From Streptosporangiales bacterium (GTDB taxonomy: Bacteria > Actinomycetota > Actinomycetes > Streptosporangiales > WHST01): a DNA stretch of 32,127 bases. Numbering within the stretch: the stretch's first letter is position 1; each line of letters begins with the position of its first letter. Where the stretch lies: positions 1 through 32,127 of the forward strand of contig WHST01000075.1 in the NCBI GenBank assembly GCA_009379955.1, in the 5' to 3' direction. Positions 1 to 6,657 of this stretch are shown in pieces. The notes beneath the pieces are model-generated. The model had not been told where the DNA came from, searched no databases, and worked only from the letters and a program-made list of their open reading frames with translations. A program made the translations under genes and the position numbers.

Positions 1-69
1 CACGTGCACGTGATCAACGTGGACTTCACCTCGTGCCGGGACGAGGTGAAGTCCATGTCGGTGAGGTGA
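1..69 (+). CDS. 3' end of an unidentified CDS (partial)
   Basis: Frame 1 is open from the window edge to a TGA at 67-69 and encodes 22 residues ending DEVKSMSVR. Every codon before the stop has G or C in the third position, which is what real genes in this window show, so I read it as the C-terminus of a gene entering from the left. The family is not recognisable from so short a piece. A terminator-like hairpin at 100-147 follows 30 nt after the stop, which supports a gene end here. It is convergent with the CDF gene on the other strand. Confidence 0.55.
   Translation, partial: HVHVINVDFTSCRDEVKSMSVR
21..54. repeat. Perfect 14-bp inverted repeat inside the partial CDS
   Basis: GGACTTCACCTCGT at 21-34 is the exact reverse complement of 41-54, with a 6-nt loop. 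It lies inside the reading frame of the partial gene, 13 nt before its stop codon. It could form a strong hairpin in the mRNA and act with the downstream hairpin at 100-147 in termination, or it may be a chance product of the local codons. Confidence 0.6.
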
Positions 70-99
70 AGCTCCGCCGATGACCCTCGCAGCGCACCT

Positions 100-147
100 G
101 TGAACGGCACCCTCACCATGCCCCGGCACGGTGAGGGTGCCATTCAC
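100..147. terminator. Terminator-like hairpin, 18-bp arms
   Basis: Arms 100-117 and 130-147 pair over 18 positions with one mismatch around a 12-nt loop; the core is GGCACCCTCACC and its complement. There is no U-run, as is common for actinobacterial terminators. It lies 30 nt after the stop of the gene ending at 69 and upstream of the convergent CDF gene's end, so it may work in both directions. Confidence 0.65.
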
Positions 148-209
148 GGGTTGCGGCCGCGAGGCGACCGACACCACGCAGCCACCGGCGAGCGTGGCAG
201 CCACGGGAG

Positions 210-351
210 CTGCCTCACCCCGTAGATGCGCGCTGTTCAGGTCGATCGTCGGGTGTCAAGACTCCGCCAGACCCGAGCACCGCCATAAACGCCAAGCGGA
301 TTCTTGACACCCGACGATCGACTTAAACAATCAAAAAGAGGGGTGAGGCAG
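210..351. repeat. Nested inverted repeats (12-bp outer, 21-bp inner arms)
   Basis: The outer arms CTGCCTCACCCC (210-221) and its exact complement (340-351) enclose inner arms 241-261 and 302-322, which are perfect 21-bp complements around a 40-nt spacer. The gaps between outer and inner arms are 19 and 17 nt, so the block is nearly symmetrical. It lies between two converging genes and its right half is more AT-rich than its surroundings. It could be a MITE-like or insertion-element remnant, or a two-site operator. I see no target duplication beside it and no transposase. Confidence 0.6.
304..351 (+). promoter_or_regulatory. Candidate promoter and ribosome site with no gene behind it
   Basis: TTGACA at 304-309 is a perfect -35 box. 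AACAAT at 326-331 follows after 16 nt as a weak -10. A purine-rich GAGGGG lies at 338-343, 7 nt before a GTG at 351. The frame from that GTG soon runs into the antisense of the CDF gene (from 395) and loses coding character. It therefore looks like the expression signals of a gene whose body is missing. The -35 box lies within the 302-322 repeat arm. Confidence 0.35.
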
Positions 352-394
352 TGGACCAACAGACAGCGACCCCACACCAGCGACCCGACGAAAG

Positions 395-1477
395 TCAGAC
401 CCTGACCAGGTGGTGGGCCAGCTCCTCATGGTGGTCGACGCGGGTGCCGTCGCCGTCCTCCGGGTGCGGGTCGACGTGCACGGTGGCGCGGGCGAGGCGG
501 GGCAGGGCGTGCCGGAGCCGGTGTTCCGCGTCGACCGCGACCGCGTGCGCGTCGACGAGGCTCGCGCGGGGATCCGCGGTCAGCGTGGTCTCGAGGTGCA
601 GGGCGTGGCCGACCCATCGCATCCGTACGTCGGTCACGTCGCGCACGCCTCCGGTCTCCGCGAGCGTGGCCTCGGCCTGGGTGACGAGCGCGGGGTCGAC
701 CGCGTCGAGCAGCCGGGAGAAGACCTCCTTGGCGGCGTCCTTCAGGACGAACGCGATCATGACCGTGATGCCAAGGCCGATGATCGGGTCGGCGTAAGGG
801 ATGCGCAACCAGGTGCCGATCGCGGCGCCGACGACAACCAGACTCGTCAGCGCGTCGGTGCGCGCGTGCAGACCGTCCGCGACCAGCGCCGCCGAACCGA
901 TCTGGCGACCGACACGTATCCGGTACCGCGCGACGAGCTCGTTGCCGAGGAAGCCCACGACACCGGCGATCGCGACCAGCACCAGCTGGTGGACCTCCTG
1001 CGGGTCGACGAGTCGCCTCACCGCTTCGTAGCCCGCGGCGAAGGACGACAACGCGATCAGGATGACGATCACGATGCCGGCCAGGTCCTCGGTACGGCCG
1101 AGGCCGTACGTGAACCGGCGGGTCACCGCACGCCGCCCGAGCAGGAACGCGACCGCGAGCGGCACCGCCGTCAGCGCGTCCGCGACGTTGTGCAGCGTGT
1201 CACCGAGTAGAGCCACCGAGCCCGAGAGCCCGACCACCACGGCCTGGAGCACCGCCGTCACCATCAATGCGGCGAACGAGAAGAGCAGCGCACGGATGCC
1301 GCGACTGCTGGCCTCCAGCGCGGAGTCGATCCGATCCGTCGAGTCGTGCGAGTGCGGCACGACGATGCGCCGCACCGCGGACCACAGCCGCCACATACCC
1401 TTGCCGGCACCATGACCGTGCGCGTGTCCGTGGCCGTGGTCGGTCGGTTGCGTGTCCTCCACCGGATCGGGGGTCAT
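395..1477 (-). CDS. Cation diffusion facilitator (CDF) metal exporter
   Basis: A 360-residue inner-membrane transporter of the CDF family (CzcD/ZitB type), which exports divalent metals such as Zn2+ in exchange for protons. The N-terminus is His-rich (HGHGHAHGHG, about residues 14-23). Transmembrane helix 2 carries HNVAD (H96, D100) and helix 5 HARTD (H204, D208). This paired HxxxD arrangement is typical of zinc-transporting members. A cytoplasmic domain follows and the protein ends in a His-containing tail. It is divergent from an ArsR-family sensor across a 44-bp gap that holds a candidate operator, so metal-induced derepression is likely. Zinc, cobalt or cadmium are all possible substrates. 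Confidence 0.9.
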   Translation of the reverse strand: MTPDPVEDTQPTDHGHGHAHGHGAGKGMWRLWSAVRRIVVPHSHDSTDRIDSALEASSRGIRALLFSFAALMVTAVLQAVVVGLSGSVALLGDTLHNVADALTAVPLAVAFLLGRRAVTRRFTYGLGRTEDLAGIVIVILIALSSFAAGYEAVRRLVDPQEVHQLVLVAIAGVVGFLGNELVARYRIRVGRQIGSAALVADGLHARTDALTSLVVVGAAIGTWLRIPYADPIIGLGITVMIAFVLKDAAKEVFSRLLDAVDPALVTQAEATLAETGGVRDVTDVRMRWVGHALHLETTLTADPRASLVDAHAVAVDAEHRLRHALPRLARATVHVDPHPEDGDGTRVDHHEELAHHLVRV

Positions 1478-1494
1478 GCCGACCAGCTTAATTA

Positions 1495-1512
1495 CACACC
1501 TAGTCAGATGTG
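1495..1512. promoter_or_regulatory. Candidate ArsR-type operator between CDF and arsR
   Basis: CACACC (1495-1500), a 6-nt centre TAGTCA and GATGTG (1507-1512) form an imperfect dyad with one mismatch, between the divergent CDF and ArsR starts. The site covers the upstream GTG candidate start at 1510. This favours the ATG at 1522 as the regulator's start, because that ATG has its own GAAGG 5 nt upstream. Confidence 0.4.
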
Positions 1513-1521
1513 AAGGTCTCG

Positions 1522-1881
1522 ATGGAAGTCACTCCTGCGCATCCCGAGGGACATCCGCTGCCGGACGACCCGTCCGCCGAGCAGGTCGATGCCGCGACCG
1601 CGGTCTTCGGCATGCTCTCCGACGCCACGCGACTGCGCATCCTCTGGTCGTTACGCGACGGCGACGAGCTCGACGTCACCACGCTCGCCGGACAGGCGGG
1701 CGTCGGTCCCACCGCCGCGAGCCAGCACCTGCTGAAGCTGCGCCTCGCCGGCCTCGTCGCCACCCGCAAGGACGGCCGTCGCGTCTACTACCGCGCTCGC
1801 GGAGGCCACCTGCGGAGGCTGCTCACCGAGGCGCTGTTCCACACCGACCACCGCCTCTCCGGCGAGCCCGACCACGACTGA
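1522..1881 (+). CDS. ArsR/SmtB-family metal-sensing repressor (CzrA/NmtR-like)
   Basis: A 119-residue winged-helix repressor. The recognition region is GVGPTAASQHLLKL (about residues 60-73), followed by the wing KDGRRVYY. The C-terminal helix carries GGH-x10-H-x2-H (H96, H107, H110), matching the alpha-5 metal site of CzrA and NmtR (Asp-x-His ... His-x2-His). The usual Asp is Gly94 here, so the site has three of four ligands. I chose ATG 1522, preceded by AAGG with 5-nt spacing; an in-frame GTG at 1510 is an alternative. It is divergent from the CDF exporter and probably controls it and itself, releasing DNA when zinc or a similar metal binds. Confidence 0.88.
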   Translation: MEVTPAHPEGHPLPDDPSAEQVDAATAVFGMLSDATRLRILWSLRDGDELDVTTLAGQAGVGPTAASQHLLKLRLAGLVATRKDGRRVYYRARGGHLRRLLTEALFHTDHRLSGEPDHD

Positions 1882-1909
1882 CCGCGGCGCCGCGTCGCAG
1901 AGCAGGACA

Positions 1910-2653
1910 CTAGCTCCGCGGTCGCAACCGCAGGCCGGCCATGCCACCGTCGACGGGCAACGCGACACCGGTCGTCGCGGACGCCCCGGGGCCGGCGAGG
2001 TACGCAATGGCCGCGGCGACCTCCTCGGCGGTGACGAGCCGACCGGTCGGCTGGCGGCCCTCGAGCGCGCGACGCTCGGCGTACGGATCGGCCGCGGCGT
2101 CGAGCAGGCGTCCGACCCACGGCGTGTCGACGGTGCCAGGCGTCACGCAGTTGACGCGGATGCCCTCGTGCACGTGGTCGGCGGCCATGGCCAGCGTGAG
2201 CGAGAGCACGGCCCCCTTGGACGCCGAGTACAGCGCGCGGCTCGGCAGCCCTGCCGTCGCCGCGATCGAGCAGGTGTTGACGATCGCCGCGCGAGCCGAG
2301 CGGCGCAGGTGCGGGAGCGCCGCCCTGGTGACCCGGACGATGCCGAGGACGTTGACGTCGAAGACCCGGCGCCACTCGTCGTCGTCGTTGTCCTCGACCG
2401 TTCCACGCGCTCCGATGCCCGCGTTGTTGACCAGGACGTCGATGCCGCCCAACCGGTCCGCGACGGCCTCGACTCCCTCGCGTACCGCGGCGTCGTCGGT
2501 GACGTCGGCGCACACCCCGAACGACCACTCCGGCGCGTCGACGTCGAGGCTCGCCACCCGCGCACCCCGCTTCTCGAGCAGCTCCGTCGTGGCGCGACCG
2601 ATGCCCGAAGCGCCTCCGGTGACCAGTACGCGGAGCCCGTCGACGTCACTCAC
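1910..2653 (-). CDS. SDR oxidoreductase, probable 2-keto-3-deoxy-L-fuconate dehydrogenase
   Basis: A 247-residue classical short-chain dehydrogenase/reductase. Visible motifs are the cofactor loop TGGASGIG (residues 12-19), NNAG (76-79), a catalytic Ser near 129, and Tyr142/Lys146 in YSASK. Its start overlaps the stop of the L-fuconate dehydratase gene by 4 nt, so the two are translationally coupled. In the known non-phosphorylative L-fucose pathway, the dehydratase product 2-keto-3-deoxy-L-fuconate is oxidised by an SDR, and this gene is in the right place for that step. The specific substrate is inferred from context; the SDR assignment itself is firm. Confidence 0.85.
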   Translation of the reverse strand: MSDVDGLRVLVTGGASGIGRATTELLEKRGARVASLDVDAPEWSFGVCADVTDDAAVREGVEAVADRLGGIDVLVNNAGIGARGTVEDNDDDEWRRVFDVNVLGIVRVTRAALPHLRRSARAAIVNTCSIAATAGLPSRALYSASKGAVLSLTLAMAADHVHEGIRVNCVTPGTVDTPWVGRLLDAAADPYAERRALEGRQPTGRLVTAEEVAAAIAYLAGPGASATTGVALPVDGGMAGLRLRPRS

Positions 2654-3936
2654 GAGGCCCTCCAGACCGGCCCACCGGGGAAGGTGTGCGCGGCGATCGA
2701 CTCGGCACGGATCTCCGTCGACATGCCGGGTTCGGACGGCGCGACGTAGTGGCCGTCCTTCAGGACAACGGGGTCGGTGAAGTGCTCGTGCAGGTGGTCG
2801 ACGTACTCGACCACCCGGTCGTCAGCGTCGCCGCTCACCGCGACGAAGTCGAACATCGCCAGGTGCTGCACCGCCTCGCACAGCCCGACGCCGCCGCCGT
2901 GCGGGCAGACGGGCACGCCGTACTTCGCCGCGAGCAGCAGGATCGCGACGTTCTCGGTGACACCCCCGACGCGACAGGCGTCGAGCTGCAGGACGTCGAT
3001 CGCCCGCGCCTGCAGTAGCTGCTTGAACACGACGCGGTTCGCGACGTGCTCGCCGGTGGCGACCCGCACCGGTCGAACACCCTCGCGGATCGCCGCATGG
3101 CCGAGGATGTCGTCGGGCGACGTCGGTTCCTCGATCCACCACGGATCGTACGGTCGCAACGCGTCCATCCACGCGATCGCGTCGTGGACGTCCCATCGCT
3201 GGTTGGCGTCGACGGCGAGCCGCACGTCGGGCCCGACGGCCTCGCGCGCGAGGCGCATCCGGCGGATGTCGTCGCCGAGGTTCGCTCCCACCTTGAGCTT
3301 GACCAGCGTGAAGCCCTGCGCAACGGCCTCGCGCGACAGGCGGACGAGCTTGTCGTCGGAGTAGCCGAGCCAGCCGGGTGTCGTCGTGTAGGCGGGAACG
3401 CCCCCGGCGAGCAACCGCGCCTCGCGCTCGTCCCGTCCCGGCACCGCCGCACTCAGCAGCTCGCGCGCCTCGTCACGGGTGAGCGCGTCGGTGAGGTAGC
3501 GCCAGTCGACGAGGTCGACCACCTGGTCGGCGTCGAGGTCGGCGAGCAGCTTCCAGACGGGCTTACCCGCCACCTTGCCCGCCAGGTCGAAGGCCGCGTT
3601 CACGATCGCGCCCGCGGCCATGTGCACCGCGCCCTTCTCCGGACCCAGCCACCGCAGCTGACTGTCGTGGACGAGCCGTCTCGCGAACGTCCCGAGGTCG
3701 TCCGGGTCGAGCTCGCGGCCGACCACCAGCGGCGCGTGGGCGTCGATCGCGGCGACGCAGACCTCGTTCCCCCGACCGATCGTGAAGCAGAAGCCGTGGC
3801 CGTCGACGCCCTCGTCGGTGCGCAGGACGACGTACGCGACCGAGTAGTCCGGATCGGGGTTCATCGCGTCGGAGCCGTCCAGTTCCCGCGACGTGGGGAA
3901 CCGCACGTCGACGGTCTCCACGGCGGTGATCCTCAT
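2650..3936 (-). CDS. fucD: L-fuconate dehydratase (enolase superfamily)
   Basis: A 428-residue enolase-superfamily dehydratase converting L-fuconate to 2-keto-3-deoxy-L-fuconate. The start region [21 protein letters not shown] is a hallmark of this group (bacterial FucD, human ENOSF1). All expected active-site positions are present: the KLK pair (K213, K215), metal ligands D243 (VDANQRW), E269 (WIEEP) and E296 (ATGEH), and the catalytic H346 (PHGGG). Their spacings equal those I recall for Xanthomonas FucD. ATG 3936 gives the family-typical N-terminus; an in-frame GTG at 3948 with GGAG upstream is an alternative. It is first in a two-gene unit with the SDR and is divergent from a decayed alcohol dehydrogenase, with an inverted repeat between them. 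Confidence 0.92.
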   Translation of the reverse strand: MRITAVETVDVRFPTSRELDGSDAMNPDPDYSVAYVVLRTDEGVDGHGFCFTIGRGNEVCVAAIDAHAPLVVGRELDPDDLGTFARRLVHDSQLRWLGPEKGAVHMAAGAIVNAAFDLAGKVAGKPVWKLLADLDADQVVDLVDWRYLTDALTRDEARELLSAAVPGRDEREARLLAGGVPAYTTTPGWLGYSDDKLVRLSREAVAQGFTLVKLKVGANLGDDIRRMRLAREAVGPDVRLAVDANQRWDVHDAIAWMDALRPYDPWWIEEPTSPDDILGHAAIREGVRPVRVATGEHVANRVVFKQLLQARAIDVLQLDACRVGGVTENVAILLLAAKYGVPVCPHGGGVGLCEAVQHLAMFDFVAVSGDADDRVVEYVDHLHEHFTDPVVLKDGHYVAPSEPGMSTEIRAESIAAHTFPGGPVWRAS

Positions 3937-3982
3937 GCCATGCCCCACTCTCGGCTCCGGAGTACTCAGACCACGTCACGGC

Positions 3983-4035
3983 GATCGTAGGCCAATCCTG
4001 ACCAGGTCGACCTGCGGTCCATGATTGGTACGATC
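3983..4035. promoter_or_regulatory. Spaced inverted repeat upstream of fucD
   Basis: GATCGTAGGCCAATC at 3983-3997 and GATTGGTACGATC at 4023-4035 are complementary except for two extra G residues in the first arm, and are 25 nt apart. They lie between fucD and the divergent dehydrogenase remnant. Two half-operators for a dimeric or looping regulator are a reasonable reading. No regulator gene is adjacent. Confidence 0.4.
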
Positions 4036-4096
4036 TCGCGCGGCATCGCCGCGTCGAAGGAGCCGCAGGCGAGCGAGGAAGCGGGCGCGTCCACCG

Positions 4097-4330
4097 ATGA
4101 GCCGTGCCGTACGGGTCGACGAGCCGGGCCGGCTCCTCGTGATCGACGTCCCGGTGCGTCGCCGGGGCCGGGCGAGGCGTTGGTACGTGTCGCCTGGGCC
4201 GGCGTCTGCGGCTCCGACCGCGACCTGTTGGAGGGCACGCGCCCCGCGCCGTTCGTGCGCTACCCGATCGTGCCGGGACACGAGTGGTCCGGCACCGTGG
4301 CCGGCGTCGGCGACGGCGTCGACCGCGCGC
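4097..4330 (+). pseudogene. Zinc alcohol dehydrogenase, 5' remnant with frameshift
   Basis: From ATG 4097 one frame reads MSRAVRVDEPGRLLVIDVPV. About 20 codons on, near 4157, the sequence continues in another frame as GEALVRVAWAGVCGSDRDLL and then PIVPGHEWSGTVAGVGDGVD. This is the N-terminal start of a medium-chain zinc alcohol/polyol dehydrogenase, with the zinc-binding Cys (GVCGSD) and GHE motifs. A single lost base explains the frame change. Homology stops near 4330, where methyltransferase sequence begins; the Rossmann domain and C-terminus are gone. Beside fucD it may be a relic of an L-fucose or related sugar dehydrogenase, but that is inference. Confidence 0.75.
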
Positions 4331-4769
4331 TCACCGGGCCACCGATCCCCACCTGCTCGACGAGATCCCCGGCGACCGTCCCGTCCTGCTCGTCGCCGAG
4401 GGGCTGACGCCGTACCTCGGCGCCACCGACGGCGTCGCGATGCTGCGGCGCGTCGTCGAGCACTTTCCCGGCGGCGAGATGCTCTTCGACGGCTACAACC
4501 GCCTGGGCGTGGCGTGGCTGCGCGCCTCGCTGAAGGTCGGGCCGATCAAGGCACGGGGAGCGCACGTGGAGTGGGCCATCGACGACCCTCACGACCTCGA
4601 GAGGACAGTGCCCGGCCTGGTGTTCGACACCGAGTGGCCCTTCCCGAGCGAGACCGAGCTCCGCCGCCACTACGGGTCACTCGCGCGCCACGCCACCCAT
4701 GCGTTCGCCAGGACCCCGCTCCGCCGCATGGGTCGGGGACTGCGCTACCACTTCGGCGCCGTCGACTAG
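4329..4769 (+). pseudogene. SAM-dependent methyltransferase (LCM/O-MT family), 3' remnant
   Basis: This piece reads TDPHLLDEIPGDRPVLLVAE, then GLTPYLG, FDGYNRLGVAW and a C-terminal part ending at TAG 4767-4769. It matches the C-terminal half of leucine carboxyl methyltransferase/PPM-like class I methyltransferases. The N-terminal half with the SAM-binding glycine loop is missing. The frame upstream is taken by the alcohol dehydrogenase remnant in a different phase, and no start codon fits. It is the 3' side of a deletion or rearrangement junction and is unlikely to be functional. Confidence 0.75.
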
Positions 4770-4853
4770 ACAACGGTGCAAGTCGGGCGCAATCGCCCCC
4801 CAGTCGGCATGCCCCAACCTCTCGACCCAGGAACCGATCCTGGGAGGTGCCGC

Positions 4854-4929
4854 ATGCGCGACAGAGACCTGTAACCCCTTGGTCATTCCATGAGAAAGGT
4901 GACCGTATGCGCGACAGAGACATGTAACC
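4854..4929 (+). repeat. Two near-identical 23-nt direct repeats, each a 6-codon ORF
   Basis: Positions 4854-4876 and 4907-4929 differ at one base and start 53 bp apart. Each reads ATG-CGC-GAC-AGA-GAC-(CTG or ATG)-TAA, i.e. MRDRDL and MRDRDM. Each has a purine-rich stretch just upstream: GGGAGG 6 nt before the first ATG, and AAGGTGA before the second. A CCCAGG/CCTGGG hairpin (4826-4831 with 4839-4844) overlaps the first of these. They could be micro-ORFs of a leader RNA. Repeated GTTACA-type sites are also seen near the ends of some IS481/IS3-like elements, so a solo insertion-sequence end is an equal alternative. Confidence 0.6.
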
Positions 4930-4933
4930 ACCG

Positions 4934-4976
4934 GTGCGGGGCACCGTCGACCTCACCCGGTCGGGGTGCCCCGCAC
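4934..4976. terminator. Terminator-like hairpin, perfect 12-bp stem
   Basis: GTGCGGGGCACC (4934-4945) pairs exactly with 4965-4976 around a 19-nt loop. It lies between the plus-strand repeat region and the 3' end of the minus-strand nitroreductase-haemerythrin gene (stop at 4983). It can therefore terminate the minus-strand gene and any plus-strand transcript. Confidence 0.7.
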
Positions 4977-4982
4977 GCCGGC

Positions 4983-5819
4983 TCACGTCGCGTCGAGGAT
5001 CGGGATGAGCTGCTCCTCCTCGTAGGTCAGGTGACGCTCGAGCTCGTCGATCAGTCGCTCGACCTCGGGCAGCACCCGCTGCGTATCGACCCCCTCCGTG
5101 GAGACGAGCCCCTCCAGGTCGTCGAGGAGCGCCGCGATCTCCTCGTGCTCCCGCCGCAACCGGTCGATGGTCGGAGCGAGCTCGGGACGCTGCTCGGCGA
5201 GGGCGGGGAACATCCCGGCGTCCTCTCCCCTGTGGTGGAAGTGCAGGCCCTGGCAGACGGTCAGGCAGTTCATCCGGAGCTGGGTGCCCAGCCCGGCACC
5301 CGACGCGGCGAACTCCTTGCGGACCAGGGCGAGCTCCCGCCGGAACGCGTCGTGGATCATCGTGAGGCCCGCGCCGAACGACGACGCGTTCATCGCCGGC
5401 GGCCCGCTCGCGACCTCCACGAGGGCGACCACGGGGAGGACGCGCGCGGTCCTGGCCTGGTAGTCGCCCCAGCCGGGGTCGGCCTCGACCGCGCGGGCGA
5501 AGACGGTGTCGCGCTCCGCGCCCTCGAGAACGACGGCGCGTGCCTGGTAGCTGAAGACCCCGTTCTCGACCGTGACGCGAGGATCGGCCACGATGTTGTG
5601 GAACCAGGCCGGATGGTTCGGCGCACCGTTGGCCGACGCGATCACGAGGACGCGTTCGGCGCCGTCGGGCAGGTAGCCGAGCGGCACCGTGTGCGACGCA
5701 CCGGTCCGCGCTCCCGTGGTCGTCAGCAGGAGCAGCCGGGCTCCCTCGAACCACCCACCGACCCGGCCCTCGTTGGCACGGAACTCCTCGATGACCTGTG
5801 CGTTGAAATCGATCGGCAT
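4983..5819 (-). CDS. F420-dependent nitroreductase (Ddn)-haemerythrin HHE fusion
   Basis: A 278-residue protein with two domains. Residues about 1-135 are a deazaflavin-dependent nitroreductase (Ddn-type) domain, recognised by LLLLTTTGARTG (29-40) and NHPAWFHNIVADPRV (68-82); these use reduced F420. Residues about 150-278 form a haemerythrin-like four-helix bundle with candidate diiron ligands H156, H195/H196, E199 (HHRGED), H225, H263 and E267. ATG 5819 gives the family-typical MPIDFN start. AAGGAG lies 12-13 nt upstream, a little far. The pairing suggests a flavin-like reductase coupled to an O2-, NO- or iron-sensing diiron site; its actual role is unknown. A separate haemerythrin protein is divergent 310 bp away. 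Confidence 0.85.
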   Translation of the reverse strand: MPIDFNAQVIEEFRANEGRVGGWFEGARLLLLTTTGARTGASHTVPLGYLPDGAERVLVIASANGAPNHPAWFHNIVADPRVTVENGVFSYQARAVVLEGAERDTVFARAVEADPGWGDYQARTARVLPVVALVEVASGPPAMNASSFGAGLTMIHDAFRRELALVRKEFAASGAGLGTQLRMNCLTVCQGLHFHHRGEDAGMFPALAEQRPELAPTIDRLRREHEEIAALLDDLEGLVSTEGVDTQRVLPEVERLIDELERHLTYEEEQLIPILDAT

Positions 5820-5912
5820 TCTCTGTTCTTTTCTCCTTCGGAAGGGATAGGCCGCGACGGTTCGCGGGCAGCACGAAATCGCCACGGCTCGACGTACGAA
5901 CGTGGCACAGCA

Positions 5913-5951
5913 ATGAGATTCAGAAGCGCGAAAAAGGAAGAAGAAGAGTAA
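5913..5951 (+). other. Possible 12-codon micro-ORF before twin hairpins
   Basis: ATG 5913 to TAA 5949-5951 encodes MRFRSAKKEEEE within a purine-rich run. No good ribosome site precedes it. It lies in the 310-bp divergent gap between two haemerythrin-domain genes, where a terminator would not be expected. Two hairpins nevertheless follow its stop within 6 nt, which suggests a small transcript ends here. Coding status is unproven. Confidence 0.2.
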
Positions 5952-5956
5952 GAAGA

Positions 5957-5997
5957 GGCGGGCCTCTCGCCCGCCCGGCCGTCACCTCGCGGCCGGG
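5957..5997. terminator. Two adjoining GC-rich hairpins in a divergent gap
   Basis: Stem 1 is GGCGGGC (5957-5963) with GCCCGCC (5969-5975). Stem 2 is CCCGGCCG (5974-5981) with CGGCCGGG (5990-5997). They share two bases, so they compete at the boundary. The flanking genes point away from each other, so these hairpins probably end a short internal transcript or limit read-through from one promoter into the other gene. Confidence 0.5.
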
Positions 5998-6090
5998 TGA
6001 CTCTCTCGTTCTTGGCCCATGGCCGACCCGGCAGTCACGGGCTCAAACCTAGCGGCACGACAGTGATGCGGCAACATCGGAATTCCTCCG

Positions 6091-6119
6091 GTCACAGCAC
6101 GACCACGATGGTGGATAAT
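6091..6119 (+). promoter_or_regulatory. Promoter for the HHE gene, probably leaderless
   Basis: GTCACA (6091-6096) and GATAAT (6114-6119) are 17 nt apart. The -10 ends 10 nt before the ATG at 6130, so transcription should start at or next to the start codon. There is no ribosome-binding sequence upstream, consistent with a leaderless mRNA. Confidence 0.5.
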
Positions 6120-6129
6120 CCCGGTAGCC

Positions 6130-6654
6130 ATGAGCACACCCACAGGACCCGACGACCGCCTCAGGGCATTCGGCAACGAACTGGTCGAGGTCCACCTCTG
6201 GCTCCGCGAGGAGCTGGCCCGCCTCCGCGACGACGTCGACGCGTACGTCGAGGATGGTGCCGGGCGGCCGCGCATGCTGCGGGCGCACTGCCTGACGTTC
6301 TGCGAAGCGATACGCCGGCACCACACCGGCGAGGACGCCGACGCGTTCACCGCGCTCCTGAGCCGGTTCCCCGAGCTGGGCGACGTCATCGAGCAGCTGC
6401 GGCACGACCACGAGGCGGTCACCGGCATGCTGGGCAACCTGGAGAGTCTCCTCGCCCGACTGGACACCGGGCCGGCTCAAGACGAACGCGTCCGCGACGA
6501 GCTCGACGGCATCTCCGCCTTGCTGGAGTCGCACTTCCGCTACGAGGAGAAGCGGGTCGTCGCGGCGCTCAACGCGCTCGACGCGCCGCGCTGGAGGGAG
6601 TCGATGCCCGACTTCCTCCGACGCGACGCGCCGGCCGCCGACTCGCTTCCGTGA
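6130..6654 (+). CDS. Haemerythrin HHE domain protein
   Basis: A 174-residue cytoplasmic protein consisting of one haemerythrin-like helical bundle. Ligand-type residues are in EVHLWLREEL, RRHHTGEDAD (HH and E), LRHDHEAV and SHFRYEEKRV, the same pattern as the C-terminal half of the fusion protein on the other side of the gap. Such proteins bind a diiron centre and act in O2, NO or iron handling; which applies here is not visible. The start is ATG 6130, close behind a GATAAT -10 and probably leaderless. It converges with the drrB-like gene, whose stop is 3 nt away. Confidence 0.85.
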   Translation: MSTPTGPDDRLRAFGNELVEVHLWLREELARLRDDVDAYVEDGAGRPRMLRAHCLTFCEAIRRHHTGEDADAFTALLSRFPELGDVIEQLRHDHEAVTGMLGNLESLLARLDTGPAQDERVRDELDGISALLESHFRYEEKRVVAALNALDAPRWRESMPDFLRRDAPAADSLP

Positions 6655-6657
6655 GCC

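Noticed and set aside
1-12. CACGTGCACGTG as a regulatory E-box-like site
   Set aside because: It lies in the coding frame of the partial gene and two short palindromes are expected by chance in GC-rich DNA.
351-797. Plus-strand frame from GTG 351 as a 148-residue gene
   Set aside because: After about 15 codons it runs antisense through the CDF gene and loses coding character; only its upstream signals are of interest.
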